In this document: positions 17,437 to 29,892 of the stretch, piece by piece
Layout: each line of letters begins with the position of its first letter
Numbering within the stretch: the stretch's first letter is position 1
Source: Acidimicrobiales bacterium
GTDB lineage: Bacteria > Actinomycetota > Acidimicrobiia > Acidimicrobiales > SZUA-35
NCBI GenBank assembly: GCA_020628305.1
Contig: JAHDFH010000015.1
Coordinates: 1 to 38,219, forward strand
Direction: 5' to 3'
Length of the DNA: 38,219 nucleotides
Translations under genes and position numbers: made by a program
Notes under the pieces: generated by a model
Database searches by the model: none
The model's input: the letters and a program-made list of their open reading frames with translations, nothing else
What the model was told of the DNA's origin: nothing

Positions 17437-17637
17437 CCTCGGACCTCCATATCGAACGGACCGCCCTTATGCATGATAGCTGTACTAGTTCGGCCAGTTG
17501 AATATCTATAGGAAGCTTTCAGGTTGAACTGTTCACCAATTGCCACATCTAAAGACGGCGGAAGTGAATTCAAGAAAAAGGGTGACTTTGAAAAGTGCAA
17601 GCCAGCAGCAAATGGAGAAACAGAACCGTTAGTTGCT

Positions 17638-17671
17638 GAGATCCCGGGGACACCTATGGCACCCCAGGATT
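17638..17671 (+). repeat. Palindromic GAGATCC...GGAT element, copy 5 (degenerate)
   Basis: GAGATCCCGGGG, a short middle (ACACCTATGGCA), then CCCCAGGATTG. The arms GGGG and CCCC with the flanking ATCC and GGAT pair, but GATGAC has decayed to GATTGC. It follows the rpoC stop by about 30 bases and may act as its transcription terminator. Confidence 0.5.
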
Positions 17672-17700
17672 GCTCAGAAAACTTTGAATCGGGTTCTTCG

Positions 17701-20700
17701 TTAACCAATTTGGTCTGGAATTGTCTCGCCTATCTCGCCAGTAGCCTCTGTGGCCATAGCGAAAGACTCAGCTTGTTCAGCACCGATCGACGCAAGCCAT
17801 TGTGCCGGATCCTGCTCTTCGGTATCTGAAGAATAGAAAGACATTGGCTGATAGTCAGGAGCGTGAGTTGTTAACTCACGATGACGTGGCAGACCAGTAC
17901 CAGCAGGAATCAACTTACCAATAATGATGTTCTCCTTAAGACCAATCATTGGATCAGACTTGCCCTCGATAGCGGCCTCAGTCAGAACTCGAGTTGTTTC
18001 CTGGAACGAAGCAGCTGACAGCCAAGAATCTGTAGCCAAAGACGCTTTGGTAATACCCATAAGCTCTGGACGACCCTCAGCAGGACGCTTCTTATCGCCA
18101 ACCAACGCCTTGTTAGCATCAGCGAAAGTCCACTGGTCACAGCGCTCACCCGGCAGGAACTCTGAATCACCTGGATCAGAAATCGCTACTCGACGAGTCA
18201 TCTGTCGCACAATCAACTCGATGTGCTTATCGTGGATTGATACACCCTGATCTCGATAAACTTTCTGCACTTCTGCAACAAGGTAGAGCTGAGTTTCACG
18301 AATACCGCGAATCTCAAGAAGCTCTTTCGGATCACGAGGACCATCGACAATTGCATCACCAGCAGTGATTTCATCACCATCTTTAACTTCAAGCCTTGCA
18401 GCTAAAGGAACCGTGTAGGAGTCTTCAGTACCGTCATCTGTAACAACAGTAACGACCTTGCCCTTACCCTCTTCCTCTTCGATGCGAACAACTCCAGAGA
18501 CACGAGCCAAAGTAGCTGCGCCCTTAGGTGTGCGAGCCTCAAACAACTCAACCACACGTGGAAGACCACCAGCGATATCAGCACCACCGGCAACACCACC
18601 GGTGTGGAAGGTGCGCATTGTTAGCTGAGTACCGGGCTCACCGATCGACTGAGCAGCAATTACACCTACGGCTTCACCAACTTCAATATCGCCACCAGTA
18701 GCAAGAGACATACCGTAGGAGTCTGCTGTAATACCAACTGGAGAATCATCAGTCAAAGGTGAAAGAACCTTTACCTTATTGATGCTTGGGTCATCCCGAA
18801 GAGCTTCCATCTCTTCTTCACGCACCATTGTTCCACGAGTCAAAACAGTGCCATCAGAAAGTTCAACGTCATCAGCCAAGATTCGGCTGTAAAGTCGAGT
18901 CTCGAGGTAGGTGCGGATCATACGAGCGTCGGGATCTGAAGCATCAGAAGCTTCGCCTGTATTCTTATTGTAGTAACCGTCAGGCTTTACATCATCCAAC
19001 ACAAGGCCACGAACTGTGCGGCCCTCTTCAAATGGCGAAGAATCGTTGATGATCACTTCCTGAGCAACGTCAACAAGACGACGAGTTAGGTAACCCGAGT
19101 CAGCTGTACGAAGCGCCGTATCAACAAGACCTTTACGAGCACCCGGAGTAGCAATGAAGTACTCCAACATGGTTAGCCCTTCACGGAAGTTCGACTTGAT
19201 CGGACGTGGAATCATGTCACCACGAGGGTTAGCTACCAAACCACGCATACCTGCGATCTGACGAACCTGCATCATGTTTCCACGAGCGCCAGAACCAACC
19301 ATCATGTCGATCGGGTTAAACTGCTTGGACTTGAGGTTGACTTCCATTGCTTCACGAACTTCGTCCGTAGCCGCTGTCCAGATCTCAACTTCTTTCTGTC
19401 GGCGCTCACCGTCGGTGATGATTCCCTTACGGAACTGCGCCTGAATCTTCTCAGCCTCAATCTCGTGACGGTCAAGAATTGCTTTCTTCTCTGGCGGCGT
19501 TTGAACGTCGTCCACCGAGACTGTCAACCCTGAACGGGCCGCATAAGAAAAAGCCTTGTTCTTGATCGCATCAAGCGATGCCCCAACAACTGCCTTCGGG
19601 AAGCCAGTTGCTAGCTGTTCAACTATCTGTCCAATATCACGCTTCTTGATGATGTGGTTGACGTAAGGGAAATCCTCTGGCAACGCATCATTTAGAATCA
19701 CTCGACCAGCAGTAGTTGGTGTGTACTTTGCAGCTTCACCGTTCGCTGGAGTCTCTAACAAATCTGGGTGACGGAAGATAATTGGCTCATGAAGAGCAAC
19801 CGCTCCCGCTTCGTATGCTCGCTCTACCTGATAGAGCTCACGGAAAGACTGAAGAGCAGAATCGTCTGTCTTTTCAACCATTTCAGAAAGGTAGAAACAA
19901 CCAATAACCATGTCCTGGGTTGGTGTCACGAGTGGGCGACCGTGTGCAGGCGACAGTACGTTATTAGCTGACAGCATCAACACTCGAGCTTCGGCCTGAG
20001 CTTCGGCTGAAAGTGGAAGGTGAACAGCCATCTGGTCACCATCGAAGTCAGCGTTAAACGCAGCACATACAAGAGGGTGAATCTGAATAGCTTTACCCTC
20101 AACCAGTACAGGCTCGAAGGCCTGAATACCAAGACGGTGCAGTGTTGGCGCCCGGTTAAGAAGTACTGGATGCTCCTCAATGACATCTTCAAGAACTTCC
20201 CAAACCTGTGACTTTCGTCGCTCGACCATTCGTTTAGCTGACTTGATATTCTGAGCGAGCTCAAGATCAACAAGTTTCTTCATCACAAATGGCTTGAATA
20301 GCTCCAAAGCCATCAACTTTGGAAGCCCACACTGGTGGAACTTCAAAGTAGGACCAACAACGATTACAGATCGACCAGAGTAGTCAACACGCTTACCAAG
20401 AAGGTTCTGACGGAAACGGCCTTGCTTACCCTTGAGCATGTCTGAAAGAGACTTTAGAGGTCGGTTACCTGGGCCAGTTACCGGACGACCGCGTCGACCG
20501 TTATCAAACAACGCATCGACAGCTTCCTGAAGCATACGCTTTTCGTTGTTGACGATAATCTCAGGAGCACCAAGATCAAGAAGTCGCTTAAGACGGTTAT
20601 TACGGTTAATAACACGACGGTATAGATCGTTAAGATCTGAGGTTGCGAAACGTCCACCGTCAAGCTGAACCATTGGGCGAAGCTCTGGTGGAATCACCGG

Positions 20701-21708
20701 AACAACATCCAGAATCATAGAACGAGGATCATTCTCTCGGACTTCATCCTCATTACGACGGTTGAATGCAGCAACAATCTTGAGCCGCTTAATGGCTTTC
20801 TCTTTACGCTGTTCAGATAGAGGCTTCACACCTTCTGGAGGGTCGATAGCTTCACGAAGTCGCTCTTCTTCCGAGTCAAAATCGATTCGCTCAACAAGGT
20901 CTGCAATAGCTGCAGCCCCCATACCACCCTCGAAATACTCACCCCAACGGTCGACCATTTCGATCCAAAGAAGTTCGTCTTCAACAATCTTGCGAGCGAA
21001 CAGATCTTTGAACTCATCGAATGCTCGATTGAGTGTGTCTTTTTCATCTTCAAATGTTTGGCGTTCAAAGGCAAGCTCTTTTTCAAAAGCTTTCTGACGG
21101 GCTTTTACCTCAGAATCCTTAGCCTTATCTTTCTCCATTTGAGCGATCTCGGCTTCGAGCTCTTCGTGCATTCCAGCAAGGCGAACTTCCATCTCCTTGT
21201 CAATGGCTTCACGCTCAGCGATGACGTCGGCTTCAAGGTTTGGAAGATCTGTGTCACGCTTTTCTTCATCAACGTGAGTGACGAGAGACGCAGCGAAGTA
21301 AATGACCTTCTCAAGCTGTTTAGCTTTTAACTCTTCACGTGGCTCAGTGCCCATGAGGAGATAAGCAAGCCAAGAACGGGTGCCACGAAGGTACCAGATG
21401 TGGACGCAAGGAGCAGCAAGCTCGATGTGTCCCATGCGCTCACGGCGAACCTTGCTTCTGGTTACCTCTACCCCACAACGCTCACAGATGATTCCCTTGA
21501 AACGAACGCGCTTGTACTTTCCACAAGTACATTCCCAGTCCTTGGTAGGACCGAAAATCTTCTCACAGAAAAGGCCATCTTTCTCAGGCTTTAGGGTTCG
21601 GTAGTTGATGGTCTCTGGTTTCTTAACCTCGCCGTTAGACCAGGTACGAATTGAATCAGCTGCAGCTAAACCAATTTTCAGTTGATCAAAGTCATTTACA
21701 TCCAACAT
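17701..21708 (-). CDS. rpoC: DNA-directed RNA polymerase subunit beta'
   Basis: This 1335-residue subunit is complete. The N-terminal zinc site ([11 protein letters not shown]...CERCGV) is at about residues 60-78, and the catalytic NADFDGD that binds the active-site magnesium is at about 551-557. The bridge-helix and trigger-loop regions follow ([24 protein letters not shown], then [41 protein letters not shown] and [19 protein letters not shown]). Between about residues 150 and 240 is a highly charged helical insert ([32 protein letters not shown] and onward) at the place where actinobacterial beta' carries its lineage-specific coiled coil. It starts 29 bases after rpoB and is in the same operon. 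Confidence 0.98.
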   Translation of the reverse strand: MLDVNDFDQLKIGLAAADSIRTWSNGEVKKPETINYRTLKPEKDGLFCEKIFGPTKDWECTCGKYKRVRFKGIICERCGVEVTRSKVRRERMGHIELAAPCVHIWYLRGTRSWLAYLLMGTEPREELKAKQLEKVIYFAASLVTHVDEEKRDTDLPNLEADVIAEREAIDKEMEVRLAGMHEELEAEIAQMEKDKAKDSEVKARQKAFEKELAFERQTFEDEKDTLNRAFDEFKDLFARKIVEDELLWIEMVDRWGEYFEGGMGAAAIADLVERIDFDSEEERLREAIDPPEGVKPLSEQRKEKAIKRLKIVAAFNRRNEDEVRENDPRSMILDVVPVIPPELRPMVQLDGGRFATSDLNDLYRRVINRNNRLKRLLDLGAPEIIVNNEKRMLQEAVDALFDNGRRGRPVTGPGNRPLKSLSDMLKGKQGRFRQNLLGKRVDYSGRSVIVVGPTLKFHQCGLPKLMALELFKPFVMKKLVDLELAQNIKSAKRMVERRKSQVWEVLEDVIEEHPVLLNRAPTLHRLGIQAFEPVLVEGKAIQIHPLVCAAFNADFDGDQMAVHLPLSAEAQAEARVLMLSANNVLSPAHGRPLVTPTQDMVIGCFYLSEMVEKTDDSALQSFRELYQVERAYEAGAVALHEPIIFRHPDLLETPANGEAAKYTPTTAGRVILNDALPEDFPYVNHIIKKRDIGQIVEQLATGFPKAVVGASLDAIKNKAFSYAARSGLTVSVDDVQTPPEKKAILDRHEIEAEKIQAQFRKGIITDGERRQKEVEIWTAATDEVREAMEVNLKSKQFNPIDMMVGSGARGNMMQVRQIAGMRGLVANPRGDMIPRPIKSNFREGLTMLEYFIATPGARKGLVDTALRTADSGYLTRRLVDVAQEVIINDSSPFEEGRTVRGLVLDDVKPDGYYNKNTGEASDASDPDARMIRTYLETRLYSRILADDVELSDGTVLTRGTMVREEEMEALRDDPSINKVKVLSPLTDDSPVGITADSYGMSLATGGDIEVGEAVGVIAAQSIGEPGTQLTMRTFHTGGVAGGADIAGGLPRVVELFEARTPKGAATLARVSGVVRIEEEEGKGKVVTVVTDDGTEDSYTVPLAARLEVKDGDEITAGDAIVDGPRDPKELLEIRGIRETQLYLVAEVQKVYRDQGVSIHDKHIELIVRQMTRRVAISDPGDSEFLPGERCDQWTFADANKALVGDKKRPAEGRPELMGITKASLATDSWLSAASFQETTRVLTEAAIEGKSDPMIGLKENIIIGKLIPAGTGLPRHRELTTHAPDYQPMSFYSSDTEEQDPAQWLASIGAEQAESFAMATEATGEIGETIPDQIG

Positions 21709-21737
21709 GGTGCTTGTGCTCTCTTTCCTAGTCTCTA

Positions 21738-25331
<3,594 letters not shown>

Positions 25332-25516
25332 GGGGCACCACCAAACAATGCTAAGAAAACGGACAAGGCAGCACTAATTACGGAATACGGATTTCAAACC
25401 AGTTGAGACACGAAGACAGCAATAAGCACGGCTTGTCAAGCATATTCATGAAAATTTCGTAATCCAACTGTTTTATTGGATTAATTACCCAGACGGTGCC
25501 GTACCGAGTGGGAGTT

Positions 25517-25545
25517 ATGGTAACGCACCCTCATATAAAGGTCAA
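25517..25545 (-). promoter_or_regulatory. Probable rpoBC promoter
   Basis: On the minus strand TTGACC (25540-25545), a 17-base spacer and TACCAT (25517-25522) predict a transcript start near 25510, giving a leader of about 180 bases. A second TTGACA at 25434-25439 has no good -10 at 16-18 bases. Confidence 0.5.
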
Positions 25546-25572
25546 GGACAACCAAGTTGGCCATCTCCTGCC

Positions 25573-25578
25573 TATAAT
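25573..25578 (+). promoter_or_regulatory. Candidate -10 box for the plus-strand hypothetical operon
   Basis: A perfect TATAAT lies 18 bases before the GTG of the first gene. No good -35 is present at 16-18 bases. It sits back to back with the rpoBC promoter. Confidence 0.4.
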
Positions 25579-25596
25579 CTTGGAGCGGAATAACCG

Positions 25597-26346
25597 GTGG
25601 AGAAGAGAATTTTGGGAAGCACTAAATCACCAATAACACCCAACTACACAGTGATGATTGATCTGGGCTGGCTCTACTTGAAGGAACAACTAATTCCGGG
25701 TTTGGTAGCAACTCAAGACGGTAACCCATTCGAACCTTTCGAACAGTTGGTTAGTTCAATGCTCAGCGAACGCCCCAGCGAAGCGAGTGTCAATTCCTCT
25801 ACCCCACACTCAGCAGCAATTGCTGCTGAGAAACTCATCTCTCGACAGTTACGCAACCTTGGTGACAGAGCTGGGAAAGAGACAACAGCAATCAGGTTTG
25901 GCAATCACCACAAAATGCTTCGTCCACTGCCTGAGAACATGACGAGCTCTTTTTTCGAAAAAATCTGGATCGATCTAGTGCTCCCGTTCATAGGAGCCAG
26001 AGAACTAGAGACGGGTGCGAGGGTTGCAACCTTGGCCCCTGCTGGGTTATCTCTTGCGATCGAATCAAATTCCTTACCTGCTGAGTTACTCGACCCTTTC
26101 GATTTTGTTAGCGACAAATGGAACCCTACAGAGCCGAGCCAGATGCTTTTCGAGCTATGGCATGCTTTCAGGGAAAGACTGGAGACCGTGAAATCGAATG
26201 GGTTCCTCGACGCCTGCCTACTTGATATCGACCAGATCGGAGAAGAGTTGAATACTCCACCACAAGGAGCAGATGTGATCAGCCAAAGCCCAACTGTCAA
26301 GACGCTACGACAGCAGGAAGGTAGAGGATTGTTTCCCCATGGATAG
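25597..26346 (+). CDS. Hypothetical protein A of a three-gene operon
   Basis: The start is GTG with GGAG about ten bases upstream; a Met at residue 21 is an alternative. The 249-residue product is soluble and largely helical, with segments such as MIDLGWLYLKEQLIPGLV, SAAIAAEKLISRQLRNLGDRAG and PSQMLFELWHAFRERLETV. It has no signal peptide, membrane helix or motif I recognise. It is divergent from rpoB and is followed, on the same strand, by two more unrecognised genes after 55 and 14 bases, so it likely begins a small operon. The composition is ordinary for the window, so I believe it is coding. No function can be proposed from sequence alone. Confidence 0.65.
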   Translation: MEKRILGSTKSPITPNYTVMIDLGWLYLKEQLIPGLVATQDGNPFEPFEQLVSSMLSERPSEASVNSSTPHSAAIAAEKLISRQLRNLGDRAGKETTAIRFGNHHKMLRPLPENMTSSFFEKIWIDLVLPFIGARELETGARVATLAPAGLSLAIESNSLPAELLDPFDFVSDKWNPTEPSQMLFELWHAFRERLETVKSNGFLDACLLDIDQIGEELNTPPQGADVISQSPTVKTLRQQEGRGLFPHG

Positions 26347-26401
26347 TGTTCCAGCAAGGCTTGTGAGAAGATGTTGAATGAGAAGAAAGTGAAAATTCAC
26401 A

Positions 26402-27037
26402 GTGAAAGGACCTGACCTTGTCGAGGAATTTGTCACACGATTGGACGCTTCGCTGCAACAACTAGCCAGAATCATCACTAGACGAATCGGGCTGCTCCAT
26501 GGATTAGAGTTCTTACCTGAACGAACTGTTCACCCACCATTTCTCATCGGTGATCGCTTCGACGATGACCACGAACTAGAAGACCTGTTACTAGAAGGAC
26601 ATCGAGCAATGAAGCTACAGGTTGAAGAGATGGTACAAAATGGTGAGATCAACGGACCCCCAGACGATTCTTTCCTCAAGATTGATGAAATCTTTGCCCG
26701 GACCGTTCCTACTAAACAAGACGACGATGCCATCAAGACTGGCATCATGTTCATCGCTAAAGTGGTCTTGGAATCTAAGCGAGATGTGCTCCATCCTCCA
26801 CTACCGATCGATATAGTCAAATATCTCACGGTTTTGAAATCACTCGCACAAGGAAACGACGAGGTGTATCAGAAGTGCAACTTATCAGAGCTTCTCGGTG
26901 CTTTGACTCGACTAAGCAACGAGCTGTTTCCTAAAGCATCCTTCACTCCTCCTGGTCGCTGTGGAGTGGTTCCGCCACACACAGTGGGCTACCCACACTT
27001 CACCCCGGTAACATCAAGAAGGATTATCCTTCGCTAG
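26402..27037 (+). CDS. Hypothetical protein B of a three-gene operon
   Basis: The frame starts with GTG and encodes 211 residues. The Shine-Dalgarno is weak. The first 40 residues are amphipathic helix (DLVEEFVTRLDASLQQLARIITRRIGLLHGLEFLP). An acidic segment follows (DRFDDDHELEDLLLEGH), then further helices (DDAIKTGIMFIAKVVLESKRD and IVKYLTVLKSLAQGN). The C-terminus is Pro/Gly/His-rich. No family is recognised. The position between genes A and C on the same strand, with short gaps, argues for co-expression. Confidence 0.6.
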   Translation: MKGPDLVEEFVTRLDASLQQLARIITRRIGLLHGLEFLPERTVHPPFLIGDRFDDDHELEDLLLEGHRAMKLQVEEMVQNGEINGPPDDSFLKIDEIFARTVPTKQDDDAIKTGIMFIAKVVLESKRDVLHPPLPIDIVKYLTVLKSLAQGNDEVYQKCNLSELLGALTRLSNELFPKASFTPPGRCGVVPPHTVGYPHFTPVTSRRIILR

Positions 27038-27051
27038 AGAGCAGCTTCAAT

Positions 27052-27618
27052 ATGCAAAAACCGTTCGATGGGCACAACGCAACAGACTTGTTCAGCCGAT
27101 CAACCCCGACTCCGCAACTTGCACAACTTATTGAAGCCCTTTTTTGCCAACTTACGGATGAAGTTAACGCTCTCCAGGGTGAACTCGGGTTTGAAGCGCA
27201 AATCAACCTACCTGATGGTGGACTTGCAAACGACGTACCAAAGCTCACAGATCTGGTTGCCGGTGGACTACCCATTCATCAAGCTGCACATCGAGTGTTC
27301 ACAGCCATCGCCTCCCAAACTAGGGCTAGCTTTACGATACAAGGCTTTGGAGATACGGCATTTGCAGAAATCCCAGAATCGATTGAAAACTTGCTTGACG
27401 CCTCCTCACCTGATCGTTTCACTGGCGGCAGCATTTATGATTATGCGGTTGGGTGCATAGACAAACTTTCACTAGCCTTGGTTGAACACGGAGTTAGTCT
27501 TGACGAACAGCTAGAGAGCCTAGCCAAGACCATTCGACCAGCTAAGGACGATAGGGACAGTCCTATCGGATTCAGTCATGAGGACGATAGGGACGGTCCT
27601 ATCCGATTCACTCGATAG
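27052..27618 (+). CDS. Hypothetical protein C, C-terminus built from REP repeats
   Basis: The ATG frame encodes 188 residues and lies 14 bases after gene B. It is mostly helical (PQLAQLIEALFCQLTDEVNALQGELG, YDYAVGCIDKLSLALVEHGVSLDEQLESLAKTIRP), with no recognised family. From residue 165 onward the reading frame runs through two REP copies, giving the duplicated peptide DDRDSPIGF/DDRDGPIRF before the stop at 27616-27618. The original C-terminus was therefore probably truncated or replaced when the repeat array formed. The globular part ends at about TIRPAK. Confidence 0.6.
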   Translation: MQKPFDGHNATDLFSRSTPTPQLAQLIEALFCQLTDEVNALQGELGFEAQINLPDGGLANDVPKLTDLVAGGLPIHQAAHRVFTAIASQTRASFTIQGFGDTAFAEIPESIENLLDASSPDRFTGGSIYDYAVGCIDKLSLALVEHGVSLDEQLESLAKTIRPAKDDRDSPIGFSHEDDRDGPIRFTR

Positions 27619-27652
27619 CATATGAGGACGATAGGGACAGTCCTATCGGATT
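27545..27652 (+). repeat. Left REP array of the RAYT locus (three direct copies)
   Basis: Three 28-base copies lie at 27545-27572, 27581-27608 and 27625-27652. Each begins AGGACGATAGGGAC and ends GTCCTATC(G/C)GATT. CGATAGG and CCTATCG form a seven-base stem around GACAGT in copies 1 and 3. Copy 2 differs at two positions (GACGG, TATCC). Repeat periods are 36 and 44 bases. The array overlaps the 3' end of gene C. Confidence 0.85.
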
Positions 27653-27742
27653 GACTCGTCACCTTAAGCCAGTAAATAGACCAAAGTCTAATCCTCAGCC
27701 TTAGTTTGTGATCTTCAAACCACTCAAAGCGCTTAACATGCT

Positions 27743-28537
27743 ATGAGAAATAAGCGAGAAACGTTCGACGGAGCTATTCACCACGTTATGAATAGAGGCA
27801 GAAACAAAGAACACATCTTCGAAGGACCACCCGAAAAGAAGAAATTCGAACGACTACTAGAGGAGGCAACGAGTAAGTTCGAAACTGAGGTCCACTGCTA
27901 TTGCATTATGTCAAACCACTATCATCTACTTCTCCGCAACTGTGGCTCTGAGATGTCAAAGTTTATGCACTGGATTAGTGGAAAATACGCCACGTGGTAT
28001 AACAAGTCCCACGGCTCTGATGGCACGATTTATAAAGACAGGTACAAGTCGAAACTCGTTGACTCCGATGAATACTTGTACGCATTGGCCGGCTACATTC
28101 ACCGCAACCCCCTGACTTTCGTGAACGAAACCGAGCTAGCGGACTACCCATACTCAAGCCTTCCCTGCTACCTCAACACCAAAAACAAACCATGGCTATC
28201 GAAAGACTTAGTAAACTCCGTCGTTGACAGCCACGGGCTGCTGTTAGGTTCGTCTACCCAGAACCAACTTTATGAGCACGATGAATCCCAACTCCTGATT
28301 GATCTAGCAGACTTCCTTTCGCACACAAGACAGCTAGAACTTCCACACCTGAAAACCGTAGCCCAACTCTGTTTCCTAACAGACCCAAACCACAAACAGT
28401 TCGACCATCTCAGCACAGCTGCTAAAGCAACCAAGCGACGAAGAGTGAAATCAATTCTCGAAAGTACAATCGGCGTACCGCACACTGAAGTACTTCTCAA
28501 ATTAACAAAACAATGGCTATCAAATACGAAAACATAA
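27743..28537 (+). CDS. REP-associated tyrosine transposase (RAYT, Y1_Tnp/IS200-like HUH)
   Basis: This 264-residue enzyme has the RAYT layout. It starts near AIHHVMNRGRNKEHIF, has the metal-binding HUH motif as HYHLLLR at about residues 59-65, and contains MSKFMHWISGKYATWYN, a GTIYKDRYKS segment and the tyrosine helix SDEYLYALAGYIHRNPL. RAYTs are single-strand-specific Y1 nucleases, related to IS200/IS605 transposases, that bind and cleave REP hairpins and are thought to spread them. The gene is flanked by three REPs upstream and two inverted REPs downstream, the usual RAYT arrangement. The C-terminal 80 residues (LPHLKTVAQLCFLTDPNHKQF and onward) look like the accessory domain found in one RAYT group. 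The frame is intact, so it may be active. Confidence 0.92.
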   Translation: MRNKRETFDGAIHHVMNRGRNKEHIFEGPPEKKKFERLLEEATSKFETEVHCYCIMSNHYHLLLRNCGSEMSKFMHWISGKYATWYNKSHGSDGTIYKDRYKSKLVDSDEYLYALAGYIHRNPLTFVNETELADYPYSSLPCYLNTKNKPWLSKDLVNSVVDSHGLLLGSSTQNQLYEHDESQLLIDLADFLSHTRQLELPHLKTVAQLCFLTDPNHKQFDHLSTAAKATKRRRVKSILESTIGVPHTEVLLKLTKQWLSNTKT

Positions 28538-28546
28538 AAGCCAAAC

Positions 28547-28614
28547 TCGGATAGGACCGTCCCTAGAGGACTAGAGAACAAAGGTAAAAGCCGGATAGGA
28601 CCGTCCCTAGAGGA
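28547..28614 (-). repeat. Right REP pair of the RAYT locus (inverted relative to the left array)
   Basis: Two copies at 28547-28570 and 28592-28614 read, on the minus strand, TCCTCTAGGGACGG followed by TCCTATCCGA. The 19-base core TAGGGACGGTCCTATCCGA is identical to left copy 2. The pair lies between the convergent RAYT and MFS genes and could also terminate both transcripts. Confidence 0.82.
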
Positions 28615-28639
28615 TTGCTGAATCGATTAGTACAATTCC

Positions 28640-29815
28640 CTAGAATTTCATGGCTCTCGTTTGCGCATACACAAGCTGCGCTATTAGAGCCAGTGAGTAC
28701 AAACCACCAGCGATGAGAAATTGAGATTGTTCTGTCATAAAGTCTGCCAACCAACCGAAGCCAAAGGAGCCAGTAACCTGCCCTAGACGGGCCACAGTAA
28801 TTATCGCCATTAGCGCTGTCGCTCGTGCCTGAATTCCGGCCAATGAAGCTACAAGGTTGTAGATGATTGAGATTCCGAAACCTTCAGCGAAACCAAACAA
28901 AACCATTGCGAAGTAAACAAAGATTTCGCTCGAAGCTGTTCCAGCCACAAAATTACCTGAAGCAAACATAAAAGTTGCCAAGTAGATTGCGTATTTAGTA
29001 CCGATGCAATTCTTGATACGACTTAAACTGAAGCCGCCAATCGCTGCTGAGAAACCGCCAACTGCGAACACAATTGACCTCTCCCCTTCCGACATTCCGA
29101 ACTGTTCACGAAGCATCTCAGGCAGACCTACGACTTGGGCACCAAAGATTGAAACAAAAATGATGAAAATGTAGGCACCGGAAAGCAGAAACAGCGGCTC
29201 TTTCAGAAGTGCCTTCACCGGATCAAGCTGTTGCTTCAGAGTCTTCGAGTTGTCAGTCGCAACCTCGGGCAAGTTATTCCAGATGAGGTACGACACAACT
29301 AAACCAACTGACATTATGGCCACTGCATAACGCCAGCCAAACACATCGGCCACCCAACCACCGATCGGCGGTTCAATCATTAGCCCGAGCGAAAGGGCAG
29401 CCGAATTGTAGCCAATGTACTTTGCCCGACTTTCCCCTTCCCAGAAATCAGCTATGGATGTGACTGACAAGCCAAGCAACCCAGCCGAGCCTGCACCGAC
29501 AAGTACTCGAGAAGCAATAAACACTTCGAAAGTTGGGGCCAAAGCACCCAGGACACCAGCTAAGCCGAAGATGGCTAACGATACAGTCAACACCTTGCGG
29601 CGGCCATACTTGTCGGCCCAAATGCCAACAAACGGCGCCGCCAACATTCCACCAAAAGATGCAACGGCAATAATAAGACTTCGAGCAACATTGCCTCGCC
29701 CAAACTCAGCAACTATCTCAGGGGTAGACGAAACCACCATCGAGGTTGAAGAGACCGTCACGATGGGCAGACAGAAGATAAGAGCTAAAAGCTTTTTACC
29801 TTGTTGTAAAGCCAC
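28640..29815 (-). CDS. Major facilitator superfamily transporter
   Basis: This 391-residue protein has about twelve hydrophobic segments in two halves. The loop between segments 2 and 3 carries the MFS motif A as GIWADKYGRRKVLTV (about residues 63-77), and segment 4 has SRVLVGAGSAGLLG. The central loop (NLPEVATDNSKTLKQQLDPVKALLKEP) joins the halves. The pattern fits the drug:H+ antiporter group with 12 segments, but the substrate is not predictable. A long signal-like first helix begins at the ATG. The gene's 3' end meets the right REP copies of the RAYT locus, and 77 bases separate its start from the next minus-strand gene. Confidence 0.9.
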   Translation of the reverse strand: MALQQGKKLLALIFCLPIVTVSSTSMVVSSTPEIVAEFGRGNVARSLIIAVASFGGMLAAPFVGIWADKYGRRKVLTVSLAIFGLAGVLGALAPTFEVFIASRVLVGAGSAGLLGLSVTSIADFWEGESRAKYIGYNSAALSLGLMIEPPIGGWVADVFGWRYAVAIMSVGLVVSYLIWNNLPEVATDNSKTLKQQLDPVKALLKEPLFLLSGAYIFIIFVSIFGAQVVGLPEMLREQFGMSEGERSIVFAVGGFSAAIGGFSLSRIKNCIGTKYAIYLATFMFASGNFVAGTASSEIFVYFAMVLFGFAEGFGISIIYNLVASLAGIQARATALMAIITVARLGQVTGSFGFGWLADFMTEQSQFLIAGGLYSLALIAQLVYAQTRAMKF

Positions 29816-29892
29816 TGCTTGAGTGTAGAACCAGCGCAGGGGCTGCTCTAGATCAAGCTACGATTAACACACAACCGCAACAAACACCGATG

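Noticed and set aside
17433-17708. 91-codon minus-strand frame between rpoC and the CPBP gene, ending in an ATGA overlap
   Set aside because: It needs a TTG start inside the rpoC stop region, runs through palindromic element copy 5, has no ribosome-binding site of its own, and ends over the GGAGG of the CPBP gene. It is more likely the rpoC 3' untranslated region.
25434-25439. Second rpoB promoter based on TTGACA
   Set aside because: No acceptable -10 occurs 16-18 bases downstream.
27545-27652. Possible CRISPR array
   Set aside because: Three 28-base repeats are present, but spacing is only 8-16 bases, the repeats are palindromic, and inverted partners flank a RAYT transposase. These are REPs.
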